Below the pieces are notes generated by a model. The model worked only from the letters and a program-made list of their open reading frames with translations, was not told where the DNA came from and did not search any database. DNA of 64,000 nucleotides from Chrysemys picta bellii (lineage: Eukaryota > Chordata > Testudines > Emydidae): contig NC_088800.1 in NCBI RefSeq assembly GCF_011386835.1, positions 2,046,001 through 2,110,000 of the forward strand. The letters are read 5' to 3'. This document shows, in pieces, positions 55,311-64,000 of the stretch. Position 1 is the first letter of the stretch, and every line of letters begins with the position of its first letter. Made by a program: the position numbers and the translations under genes.

Positions 55311-56308
55311 GTGGGGGCGGCGGGGGCCTCCCGGGCTGTGGGGGGCGGTCGGAACTCGGCCCGCCCGCCCGCGGGGTCGGTGTGGAGCCAGCCCCGGGCC
55401 CCGGGGGCTGCCGGGGTGGGGCGCTGCGCCGGGCCATATGGCGCTGCACGGCCCTGCCCGAACCGTAGCGACTGGCGCCCTCCCCGGCTGGGCCGGGCCG
55501 GGCCAATACACGCGGCCGGGCCGGGGGGCGAGACGTGGCTCGGGGCGGGCGGTGACAGGCGTGGCTCAGAGCGAGGGGCTGTCAAAACGTGGCCCGCCTG
55601 GATCAGTGGCGTGCGAGTGTCTCGCCCACACCGGCAGCAAACCCTTGTCCCGGAGGGGAGGGGAGCCTGAGAACGGCCTAATTAAAATGGAGACTCAGGG
55701 AGTCTCCTACCAGATGAGTAAAACTTGTCCGGTGAGCGCGTGGGGACGGATTAGCTTCACCCTTCTTGGGGGGGTGAGATGGGGCAGAATAATTCTGGCG
55801 AACTTCTGCTAATGCTAGGCACTTGCGGGTTCAGTGTAATGGTGGGTAGGGATGTGGCAGATTTTGGGTCGCTTGAAGTCTTTAAGATAGTATGTTCAGT
55901 CAGCAGTTGAACTTGGTGTAGGAATTATGAGGTGCAGTTCTGTAGTCCGTGTTATGCAGTTTCATAGGCATTGAAACCTGTCTGAATTGGTGCACTGGGT
56001 GATCAAAAGTTGGAAGGGCAAATAAAACTTTTGGAATACTGTAAATGGGCTGCTTAACCCCCAGCTGAGACCTGTACTTGTTCTTTGGTTTCTGAGTTGA
56101 ATAAACATGGTTTCCCTTCTGTAACTTTTTTCCCAGCTCCAGAGCAAAACCCCTGTCAATTACATCTCAAAAGGTGTCATCCCAGGGAATGGAGAATCGT
56201 GTTTTTTGCCCACCTGCCATCTCTAAGCTGCAGGCAGGCCTCTCAGTACAGAACTGCTCTGGGATCTGCCAGATGGTATTCAACTATTGGCCTCTCCTGT
56301 GGAGAGTC
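55311..56308. other. EIF3J intron 2, unique part
   Basis: The first 370 bp belong to the CpG island. Then AT content rises. No exon or repeat recognised. Confidence 0.6.
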
Positions 56309-56320
56309 TCTCTATTCCCT

Positions 56321-56525
56321 AAAAAGAAGAACAGGAGGACTTGTGGCACCTTAGAGACTAACAAATTTATTAGAGCATAAGCTTTCGAAGAAAGCATCCG
56401 AAGAAGTGGGCTGTAGTCCACGAAAGCTTATGCTCTAATAAATTTGTTAGTCTCTAAGGTGCCACAAGTCCTCCTGTTCTTCTTTTTGCGGATACAGACT
56501 AACACGGCTGCTACTCTGAAACCTT
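56321..56525. mobile_element. Palindromic Penelope-like insertion, 12-bp TSD
   Basis: TCTCTATTCCCT occurs at 56309-56320 and 56526-56537. The 205-bp insert has perfect 67-bp inverted arms (56321-56387 and 56421-56487) around a 33-bp centre, followed by the tail TGCGGATACAGACTAACACG. Centre plus right arm form a hammerhead-like unit (56398-56435). Confidence 0.92.
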
Positions 56526-56537
56526 TCTCTATTCCCT

Positions 56538-57525
56538 GCCCCCTTGCAGGTTTTTAGGCTGAGGGAGCATCTGGGGAAGAGGTGGGTACAGAGGGGATGA
56601 CCGAGGCTTGAACATTTGAACTTGTTCCAAATAGTCCTATTTTGGTACTATCTCCTACAGGCCAGCAACTTTCCTCCATCCTACTGTTGTCTCTTCAGAC
56701 TTCCTCTCAGTTCTGTGAAACTAAGCAGTCCCTCAGTGTTCCTTTAGAATTAGGTTGTGTTCAGAGTGTTAAAATGGGGTTTATCTACTAGAGAATCATG
56801 GAGCTGGTTTCACCGTATTTCAATGTTAGTCTTTTGCATTAGAGTTTGAACTAGATGTCCAACTGTAAACCTTCTCTATTAAATCAGAAACATTTAAAAT
56901 GTCTAAATCCCATGCAGTAGAGTTCCCATATGTCCCTTAACAAAAAAGATCAGTTGAGTGATGGATACCCCAACAATTCCAGATCTTTTTCTTAGAGCTT
57001 GGCCAGATTATCAGTGCAGATATCAGCAACTGGCAATGACTTCTATAGAACTATATCTAATAGACTTCAGAATGATGGGAGGGTACATACTACATCTGGT
57101 ATCTAGGACTCTTCAAAAGGGTCTCGGGTTCTGCGGAAGTATTAAAAAAAATTGGTAAACTTAGTGTCCAAAGTTAAACATTGAATCATGCTTTTGTTTC
57201 AAATCAAGACACTGAGAGATTGCTATAGACAATCTTAGTACTGATCACTAGATAAATGAAAGGTTAATATTTTATCATTTGTACAGACATGGGCAGGAAG
57301 AAGAAAGCAGTTCAGATTAGAGTAATTGATCCTTGCTAATTGAAGACTCTGGCACTAGTTGTTCATGTTACGCCAAGGTAGTGCTATCTGTAATAACTGA
57401 CCGTTTGTGCATACACTGTATTTCTGCACACTAGTGGTGACGGGGGCTTGGGATGGTGCTCTTCTATGTACTATAAATGTAAATAGATAAAATATATTAC
57501 TTGTTATGACTCCTTTGGAGAACAT
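56538..57525. other. EIF3J intron 2, no feature recognised
   Basis: AT-rich intronic sequence. No exon with an EIF3J-like acidic frame or known element. Confidence 0.55.
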
Positions 57526-57527
57526 AA

Positions 57528-58810
57528 GAACAGCCGTACTGGGTCAGACCAATGGTTCATCTAGCCCAGTATCCTGTCTTCTGACAGTGGCCAATGCCAG
57601 GTTCTTCAGAGGAATGAACAGAACATGTAATCATCGAGTGATCCATCCCGTCGCCCATTCCCAGCTTCTGGCAAACAGGGGCTAGGGACGCTTCAGAGCA
57701 TGGTTTTGCATCCCTATCCATCCTGGTTAACAGCCATTGATGGACCTATTCTCCATAAACTTATCTAGTTCTTTTATGAACCCTGTTATAGTCTTGGCCT
57801 TTACATCATCCTCTGGCAAAGAGTTCCACAGGTTGATTGTGTTGTGTGTGAAGGAATACTTCCTTTTGTTTGTTTTTAAATCTGCTGCCTATTAATTACA
57901 TTGGGTGACCCCTAGCTCTTGTGTTATGAGAGGGAGTAAATAACACTTCCTTATTTACTTCACACAGTCATGATTTTATAAACCTCTATCATATCCCCCC
58001 TTAGTCATCTCTTTTCCAAGCTGAAAAGTCCCAGTCTTATTAATCTCTTCTTATATGGAAGCTGTTCCATACCCCTATTCATTTTTGTTGCCCTTCTCTG
58101 TACCTTTTCCAATTCCAGTAGATCTTTTCTTGAGATGGGGAGACAAGATCTGCACTCAGTATTCAAGATGTGGGCGTACCATGGATTTATATAGAGGCAA
58201 TATGATATTTTCTATCTTCTTAGCTATCCTTTTCTTAATGATTCCCAACATTGTTAGCTTTTTTGACTGTCGCTGCATTTTGAGTGTACGTTTTCGGAGA
58301 ACTAGGCACAATGACTCCAAGATCTCTTCCTTGAGTAATAAAAGCTAATTTAGATCCCATAATTTTGTATGTATAGTTGGGATTGTTTTTTCCAATGTGT
58401 ATTACTTGCATTTATCAACATTGAATTTTGTCTGCCATTTTCTTGCCCAGTAACCCAGTTTTCTAAGATCCTTTTGTAACTCTTCTCAGTCAACTTTGGA
58501 CTTAGCTGTCTTGAGTAACTTTGTATCAACTACAAACTTTGCCACTTCACTGTTTACCCCTTTTTCCAGATCGCTTATAAATATGTTGAAGAGCACTTGT
58601 CCTAGTACAAATTCTTGGAGGACCTTGCTATTTACCTTTCTCCAACTGTGAAAACTGACCATTTATTCCTACCCTTTGTTTCCTATCTTTTAACCAGTTA
58701 CCGATCTGTGAGAGGACCTTCCCTCTTATCCCATGACTGCTTACTTTTCTTAAGAGCCTTTGGTGAGGGAGGTTGTCAAAGGCTTTCTGAAAGTTTTTTA
58801 AGGTTGGATG
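57528..58810 (-). mobile_element. CR1 LINE, antisense
   Basis: Starts with the inverted CR1 tail CATAAGAACAGCCGTACTGG, GTCAGACCAATGGTTCATCT and runs through GAGTTCCACAGGTTGATTGT, TTTTCCAATTCCAGTAGATC, ATTGAATTTTGTCTGCCATT and CTTTGCCACTTCACTGTTTACC (antisense RT palm) to about 58810. It covers the 3'UTR and the C-terminal half of RT, with stops and frameshifts. The longest CR1 copy in the window. Confidence 0.9.
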
Positions 58811-60390
58811 GTGTTCATGCTAGCTTAACGTCACCTATTGTGCAAGGTAAAGCTTAATAAATGTGATAGAACAAATTGACACTGGGTGCTCTGTAGCTTT
58901 TAAATGTGCTCGTTCTTCCACACATGTGACCCCGCCAGGCAAAATGGTTAAAGATATCTCAGTGCACAGTATTTACATCAATCTTTAAAAAGAGAGTAGT
59001 GACAACCTGGATTGGAGCTTCACAGCCCCAAACATTTTTTGGCAAAAGAGGCTTTACTTTTCACATTTTCCCTGAAACTGAAGAGTTTACTACCTGTAAT
59101 TGAACATCTAATAGCTACTTAATTGTGCTTCCCAGCTGTCTACTTCTTGAAGGACAGTGAACAATAGCTGGACAAAATCATAGTCCCTCCAAAAATATGA
59201 AGACTCCTGCTTTACGTTGCTATTTTAACATAAGATATTTTATTTCCTCCACTAGTACTCCTCTGAAGGCCTATGGCTTTAAAATTAAAAAGTTTATGGT
59301 GTATTTAGAGGGAGTGGGGAAAAGGAATTACTACAATTAGTGATCTTTTTTATTGTAGTCTGATCTGTGTTCGTGTAGTAGATGCAGAAGTTGGGAAGAA
59401 TCTACAGCAAGCTAGGTGTTTGCCTGGCGCTAGATATTTTTTCCTTCCAAAATTGGCAACTAAAAAGAAAAACTACAGCACCAGTAAGCAAAAGCGAAGT
59501 GACCTAAATATATAGGCCCTTAGTGTCTTTAGGGTGTTCCATTATTCTTTAGGGTTTCTTATTGCTGATTTAGGAGTTGGGATCTTGTTTTTTTTCTGAA
59601 AATACTTTGGCTACAAGACTTATTGTAAGTAGTGAGTTGGCGGAACTTTAGATGCTGCAGAAGTTACAACTAAGATATCCTTTTAAAGTAAAAGGAAATT
59701 ATTCTAAAATGTTACCTGAAATACAGAAATTACCAGGAAAACACACAGAAATTTCTTGGCAGCAGGTGTATTTACTCTTCAGCAGTCCTGTAGCTAAAGG
59801 AGCCAGAACTAGGAAACGTGTTCAGGGAAACAGTCTAGAGATTTCCTTGATCAATATTTCTGATAGTTCTGTTTAAAATAGAAGTCATCAGGGACTCAGA
59901 CACTGGAGTATCCTGTCACTTTCCAAGAATGCTTTGTTTTTGGAACTTGAATTGTCATGCATTAAAGCTACAAATGATAGCACGTATAATTGTGGAGCAA
60001 GCAACTGATTACTTCTGCTTGGTGTGGGGATCATTTATGTGGAAAGGGGGACATTTTCCCTAACCATATGTTATAGCTGGATTATTACTCATTTAGTCAT
60101 TTATAAACATATTTGATTAAGTTCAAAAGAGTTTCAATGATTTAAACTACATTGTAATAGTGTCAACATCGGAATGAAGAAATTAACTAAGGATGTGTTG
60201 CCACTGGACTTCTCAGTTGGTGTAACAATGAAAAGAAGGTGAAACTTGTTTTCTCCTAATGAAATGTATTTAGATTTCTAGAATGTAATTGTAGGTGCAC
60301 ATCCTGAGCCCTGGACACCTATCCCATAAATAAAAAATCACAAAGGACTGCCCATAAATATATATACTTCAATCCAGCTTCCTCTCCTCT
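58811..60390. other. EIF3J intron 2, no feature recognised
   Basis: No exon or repeat recognised. The 74-codon frame at 59652-59876 (MLQKLQLRYPFKVKG...) has no domain and no splice context. Confidence 0.55.
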
Positions 60391-60408
60391 CCCCCCCCCC
60401 CCCCCCCA
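60391..60408. repeat. C homopolymer
   Basis: About 18 consecutive C (CTCTCC then C-run then AGCAG), a slippage-prone tract. Confidence 0.9.
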
Positions 60409-60539
60409 GCAGTTTAGAGAAGTGTGGGAGGCAGGGGAAGGGGATAAGATAGGTTTGGCAGACCAAGGTGGAGCACTGAGTCCTGAAACAGGATCCCTCT
60501 CAGAAAATGCACTGCTAGCAGATCCCCCTCATTCATCTA

Positions 60540-61440
60540 GAAAGAACTGCAGAAAGAGTGCCTCTACTAATCTCAACTGTGGCAGTATGTCACTGGCAGA
60601 GAGATGCTCACTCATACAGTCAGATCCCAAACAATTTAGGGCTTTCCATTTTAAAATTACCATGTTGAATTCCCCCCAGGTGTTCACTGGAACCCAATAC
60701 AGATGATGGAGCATTGGTCTAGTATGCTCCCAGCGTTCAACTACACTTAACAAGTGAGTTGCAGTATTCTATGCTAGCTTCACCTTCCAAATGAGGTCAA
60801 GGGGAAGCTCCATGTAGTGTGCATCACAGCAATATAATCTTGAGCTGACAAGACATGGATAATTGTGGCATGCTCTGCATTGGAGAGGAAAGGTGACACT
60901 CTTCTGGGCAGGCACAGATGGGAAGAAAGCTCTCTTGGCTGCAGCGCCTCATGGGCCAAGAGCAGCCCAGGGTCTGACACCCCCAAGTTGTTTACCTGTC
61001 TTACCAACGATTGTGTTCTTTCTGTAAGGGGGAGCTGATGCCAATTCTTCCAGCGGCTTTTCCCAGCCTGCCAAGAGTCTTAGTCTCGTCTCGATTAAAT
61101 CTCAGCTTGCTCTCATCTAGGCACCATGTGATTTGTTCTAGCTGGGCCAGATGTGATAGAGATGGGGGTCATCAGCCTGCTAAATGCACTGCAGCCCATA
61201 TGTCCTCACTAAACTTCTCAGGAGCATCATATGCACATTGAGTGGGAGGTGACAATATAGGCTTCTGTGTATACCATGAGAGTGTCCTTGGGGCAGAGGG
61301 ACAATTGCCCACAACTCCCCTCAGAGAGGGTTCCTTAGGAAGATACCAAGGAGCTTCAACCAGACCCATTATTGTCTGCAAATGAGTTTGCAAAATCTCA
61401 TGGTCACAGCACCCTGCTTCTACATGGGGATTTCACCCCA
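60540..61440 (+). mobile_element. LINE2-like 3' remnant
   Basis: CAATTTAGGGCTTTCCATTT, ACTGGAACCCAATACAGATG, AAGGGGAAGCTCCATGTAGT, CAATATAATCTTGAGCTGAC and ACATGGATAATTGTGGCATG follow the order of a CR1/L2-group 3' region (in the consensus 'agggctttaaagg ... cagccagtgcag ... gagcatggacaactgtggc'). Strongly diverged; ends uncertain. Confidence 0.5.
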
Positions 61441-61562
61441 ACCACCCTCTCTTTAAAAGGGTGTATCTGTGAAGGATGGCATCAGACGAGGAAGCAATCT
61501 GTAAACTGTACTCTGCAACAGTTGTGAAAGTCGCTATCTATGAAATGAGTGTAGTTGATAAA

Positions 61563-61742
61563 TGCAGGGTTGTAGTCGTGTTGGTCCCAGGATATTCGAG
61601 AGGTAGATGAGGTAATATCTTGTATTGGATCAACTTCTGTTGGTGAGAGAGACAAGCTGTCGAGCTTACACAGAACTCTTCTTCAGGTTTGTGTAAGCTT
61701 GAAAGCTTCTCTCACACCAACAGAAGTTGGTCGAATAAAAGA
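61563..61742. mobile_element. Foldback element related to 50344-50537
   Basis: GGGTTGTAGTCGTGTTGGTC, GAGGTAATATCTTGTATTGG, CAACTTCTGTTGGTGAGAGA and the mirrored CTCTCACACCAACAGAAGTT, GGTCGAATAAAAGATAT. The centre TCTTCTTCAGGTTTGTGTAAGC is a degraded turn. The right end abuts CR1 sequence at 61742 with no clear duplication. Confidence 0.65.
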
Positions 61743-62063
61743 TATTTCTTCACACAACGAACAGTCAATCTGTGGAATTCTTTGCCAGAGGATGTTATGA
61801 AGGCCAAGACTATAACACGATTCAAAAAAGAATTAAATAAATTCATGGAGGATAGGTCCATCAATGGCTATTAACGAGGATGGGCAGGGATGGTGTCCCT
61901 AGCCTCTGTTTGCCAGAAGCTGGGATTGGGCGAGGGGTGGATCACTTGATGATTCCCTGCTCTGTTCATTCCCTCTGGGGCACCTGGCATTGGCCACAGT
62001 CAGAAGACAGGTTACTGGGCTAGATGGACCTTTGGTCTGACTCAGTCTGGCTGTTCTTATGTA
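61742..62063 (+). mobile_element. CR1 LINE 3' end
   Basis: TTTCTTCACACAACGAACAG, CAGAGGATGTTATGAAGGCC, GGAGGATAGGTCCATCAATG, GGCACCTGGCATTGGCCACA and the canonical CTGGGCTAGATGGACCTTTG with tail TCTGGCTGTTCTTATG. Sense orientation, about 320 bp. Confidence 0.92.
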
Positions 62064-62300
62064 GTCAGACTTGCACTAGCTCAGCACACAGCTAGCACGC
62101 TGAAAATAGTAGTATGGACGTTGCCGCTCCGGCTGAGACTTGGGCTAACCACTCAGACTCAGGGAGTCAGGTGGGCTGGAGAGCCCAAGCTGCCATCCGA
62201 GCCACAGCATCCACACTGCTATACTCGAGCTGAGCTAGCGCGCGTCTGTATGCTCGGGCTGGGAGGCTCACTCGAAGCTGTATCGTAGACATTGCCTTAC
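62064..62300. mobile_element. MITE-like GC-rich repeat
   Basis: Ends with GCTGTATCGTAGACATTGCC, similar to the 63455-63502 copy (CAGCTGTAGTGTAGACATAGCC), a terminus seen in several reptile MITEs. Interior has GAGCCCAAGCTGCCATCCGA. The left end is unclear. Confidence 0.45.
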
Positions 62301-62410
62301 TGGCTGCATCCTGCATCAGTCTTTTCATAATTTTGCCTGGGATCAATGTCCAGCTGACCGATCTATAGTTACCCATTAAGATAAGCCTAGCAATTTCAAA
62401 ATTCAAGGTT
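62300..62410 (-). mobile_element. CR1 RT scrap, antisense
   Basis: On the minus strand the frame reads GNYRSVSWTLIPGKIMKRLM, the NYRPVSLT...PGK motif of CR1-type RT (fingers). Only about 110 bp. Confidence 0.6.
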
Positions 62411-62659
62411 TACATTCTTATTGATATGTTAGAGTGTTTATTTGATGCCCTGGCAATAATGGAACTAAGCATCAATACCTCACTTTAACCACTAGTATAA
62501 GACAGCAGACCTCAGTTTTTAACTGTGAGTTGATGAGCCAAGTACCAGGACATCCAAGTTCATCTACAAATTCATTTAAGACTATTTGGCACTTGTAAGA
62601 CGGATTCTAGCTTCCCCTCCAGTACACTTCAACTAGCTGACATGAATTTCCATTAACAA

Positions 62660-63258
62660 TAATCATATTGTGGGGGTCGTAGTGGACCACAAGCTCAATA
62701 CGAGTCAACAGTGTAACACTGTTGCAAAAAAAGTGAACATCATTCTGGGATGTATTCGCAGGAGTGTTGTAAGCAAGACAAGAGAAGCAATTCTTCTGCT
62801 CTACTCTGTGCTGATTAGGCCTCAGCTGGAGTATTGTGTCCAGTTCTGGGCACCACATTTCAGGAAAGATGTGGACAAATTGGAGAATGAGCAGAGAAGA
62901 GCAACAAAAATGATTAAAGGTCTAGAAAACATGACCCATGAGGGAAGATAGGGGACATAAGTTTTCAAATACATAAAAGGTTGATAGAAGGAGGAAGGAG
63001 AAAAATTGTTCTTAACCTCTGAGGATAGGACAAGAAGCAGTTTAGGTTGGACATTAGGAAAAACTTCCTGTCAGAGTAGTTAAACACTGGAATAAATTGC
63101 CTAGGGAGGTTGTGGAATCTCCATCATTGGATGTTTTAAGAGCAGGTTGGACAAATACCTGTCGGGGTGGTCTAGATAATACTTAGTCCTGCCATGAATG
63201 CAGGGGACTGGACTAGATGACTTCTCAATGTCCCTTGCAGTCCTACAATTTTATGATT
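62660..63258 (+). mobile_element. CR1 LINE, C-terminal RT and 3' end
   Basis: The frame at 62670-62951 reads GVVVDHKLNTSQQCNTVAKK, VNIILGCIRRSV, PQLEYCVQFWAPHFRKDVDK, the end of CR1 RT. Next come TTAGGAAAAACTTCCTGTCA and GGACTGGACTAGATGACTTC, ending CAGTCCTACAATTTTATGATT, a different 3' subfamily from the copy at 61742. Confidence 0.9.
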
Positions 63259-63289
63259 ACCTTGGCTTATAGTAATCTATCAATTCCAG

Positions 63290-63460
63290 GGACAAGGTGG
63301 GTGAGGTAATACTTCATTTTTTGTTTTAAACCTGCTGCCTATTAATTTCACTTGGTGACCACTAGTTCTTGTGTTAGGAGGAGGGGTAAATAATACTTCC
63401 TTATTTACTTTCTCCACACCAGTTATGATTTTACAGACCTCTATCATAGCCCCCCGGGCC
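63290..63460 (-). mobile_element. CR1 fragment, antisense, joined to foldback scrap
   Basis: GACAAGGTGGGTGAGGTAAT (foldback-family text, compare 61600) runs straight into TTTGTTTTAAACCTGCTGCC, GGTGACCACTAGTTCTTGTG and GACCTCTATCATAGCCCCCC, an antisense CR1 piece equal to part of 57850-58000. A chimeric junction. Confidence 0.65.
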
Positions 63461-63539
63461 TGGGAGGCTCGCTCTCAGCTGTAGTGTAGACATAGCCTAC
63501 AGGAGTAAAGTATGGTAGCACACTATTAATATGATTTGG

Positions 63540-64000
63540 AGGAAAACAGGTCTTGTCAAATTTGATATTATTTGTTGAGGTCAAGCGTAGGTGATAATGT
63601 AATTGTGTTAACATCCTTAGATTTCCGTAAAGAGGCTGACTTAGTACTGCCTGACATTCTGACTACAACATTACCCTTTACAAAATCAAAGCAGCACAGA
63701 TTAAATGCATTTAAACTGATCTGAACATTATAAATGAGGATCCCCATCCAGTGGGGATGTTCTGAGCAGAGTCCTGCAGGGATCTATTCCTGGCCCAATC
63801 TATTCAATATCTTATGATCTGGAAGAAACCACTGCTGGCAAAGTTTGTAGTGGACACAAATTGGTGAAGTATTGAATAATGACAGGTTAGTTCTATAGCG
63901 CAATCTCTCTCTCGGTAAGCAGGGTTTACTTGAACAACGTGCATTTTAATACATGAGTCATACACCTAGGAATAGAATCTTGGTCACAGTTATAGAATGG
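63540..64000 (+). mobile_element. CR1 LINE RT fragment at window end
   Basis: GTCAAATTTGATATTATTTG, CTTAGATTTCCGTAAAGAGG, GTCCTGCAGGGATCTATTCC and AATCTATTCAATATCTTATG are degraded pieces of CR1 RT (LDF.KA.., VLQGS.PGP.LFNI). It appears to continue beyond 64000. Confidence 0.6.

Larger units (their letters stand above)
54800..55680 (+). promoter_or_regulatory. EIF3J CpG-island promoter
   Basis: CpG density jumps here and spans the first two EIF3J exons. GC boxes (CCCCGCCC, CCCGCCCC, GGGGCGGG) are frequent and no TATA box is apparent. It includes GCTGACTCAGC at 55053-55063, a palindromic Maf/NRF2-type site (MARE core), 43 bp before the start codon, and a YY1-type motif at the start codon. These fit a housekeeping promoter with dispersed initiation. 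The transcription start cannot be placed from sequence. Confidence 0.8.
55106..64000 (+). other. EIF3J: EIF3J gene, 5' part
   Basis: Eukaryotic translation initiation factor 3 subunit J, a loosely bound eIF3 component that acts near the 40S decoding centre in the cytoplasm. Only the first 42 residues are present, in two exons (55106-55130 and 55210-55310). The acidic, Trp-containing N-terminus (residues MAAEADSWDAD, then DRWAGEDEEDEVK) matches the vertebrate protein in character and exon structure; the usual third exon, starting with an acidic DNWDDDD-type run, was not found before 64000. From 55311 on the window is intron 2. Confidence 0.88.

Noticed and set aside
54829..55506. 225-codon minus frame over the EIF3J CpG island, possible antisense gene
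   Set aside because: Pro/Arg/Ala composition is the expected result of GC-rich DNA; it runs antisense through two real EIF3J exons and shows no domain. A non-coding antisense transcript cannot be excluded.
1..64000. CRISPR, operon or other prokaryotic system
   Set aside because: Spliced vertebrate genes and reptile repeats throughout; no regularly spaced repeats or bacterial gene organisation.
55311..64000. EIF3J exon 3
   Set aside because: I searched by eye for an acidic Asp-Trp-Asp-rich frame with AG/GT borders and found none; it most likely lies downstream of the window.

Overview
This is vertebrate nuclear DNA, almost certainly from a turtle and most likely a hard-shelled cryptodire. 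The evidence is the repeat load: abundant CR1 LINE tails, two copies of a tRNA-derived SINE resembling the turtle Cry/PolIII family, DIRS-type tyrosine-recombinase retrotransposons, Penelope-like tails, and many hAT, Harbinger-like and mariner-like elements. Two host genes lie in the same direction, CTDSPL2 then EIF3J, an order I recall from human 15q21.

Positions 984-36625 (+) hold CTDSPL2 from its first coding exon to the end of its 3'UTR. Twelve coding exons, all with GT-AG borders and compatible phases, sum to 1401 nt (466 codons plus stop), the length I recall for the mammalian protein. The protein is an FCP1/SCP-family HAD phosphatase. Its nucleophile motif DLDET is split between the exons ending at 12557 and starting at 13645, and the second-acid region DNSP lies in the exon 29922-30048. 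The upstream non-coding exon(s) are outside the window.

The CTDSPL2 introns carry most of the mobile DNA. The intron 1194-6600 has a CR1 tail and a GC-rich hAT element with an 8-bp target duplication. The intron 6740-10407 has a long CT microsatellite and a decayed DIRS recombinase with its terminal repeat. The 12.4-kb intron 13732-26178 has a mariner-like MITE, a G-quadruplex motif, DIRS sequence in both orientations and a LINE RT fragment. The intron 30049-33918 has a 57-bp tandem duplication, an antisense LINE RT and an antisense Ty3/Gypsy pol with integrase upstream of RT (Gmr1-like order), interrupted by a Cry-like SINE.

Positions 36.6-54.8 kb are intergenic and repeat-dense. They include a Harbinger-like MITE with TAA duplications, a hAT element, a solo LTR with a 5-bp duplication, a long antisense DIRS relic (43.35-47.48 kb) broken by a Penelope-like insertion and a DNA transposon, two further LTR-like blocks (one with a nested hAT), a foldback element, a mariner-like MITE with a 54-bp tandem duplication at its edge, and CR1 pieces.

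The CpG-rich EIF3J promoter lies at about 54.8-55.7 kb. The start codon at 55106 sits inside a YY1-type motif. Two EIF3J coding exons (42 residues) are present and the rest lies beyond 64000. The remaining 8.7 kb is EIF3J intron 2, with CR1 copies in both orientations and a palindromic Penelope-like insertion.

No prokaryotic-type system, CRISPR array or new gene cluster was found. The most interesting signals are hammerhead-ribozyme-like cores in four Penelope-like tails, the clean insertion footprints, a tiny uORF just before the CTDSPL2 start, and the Gmr1-like domain order. Family names for repeats rest on recognition by eye, without database alignment.
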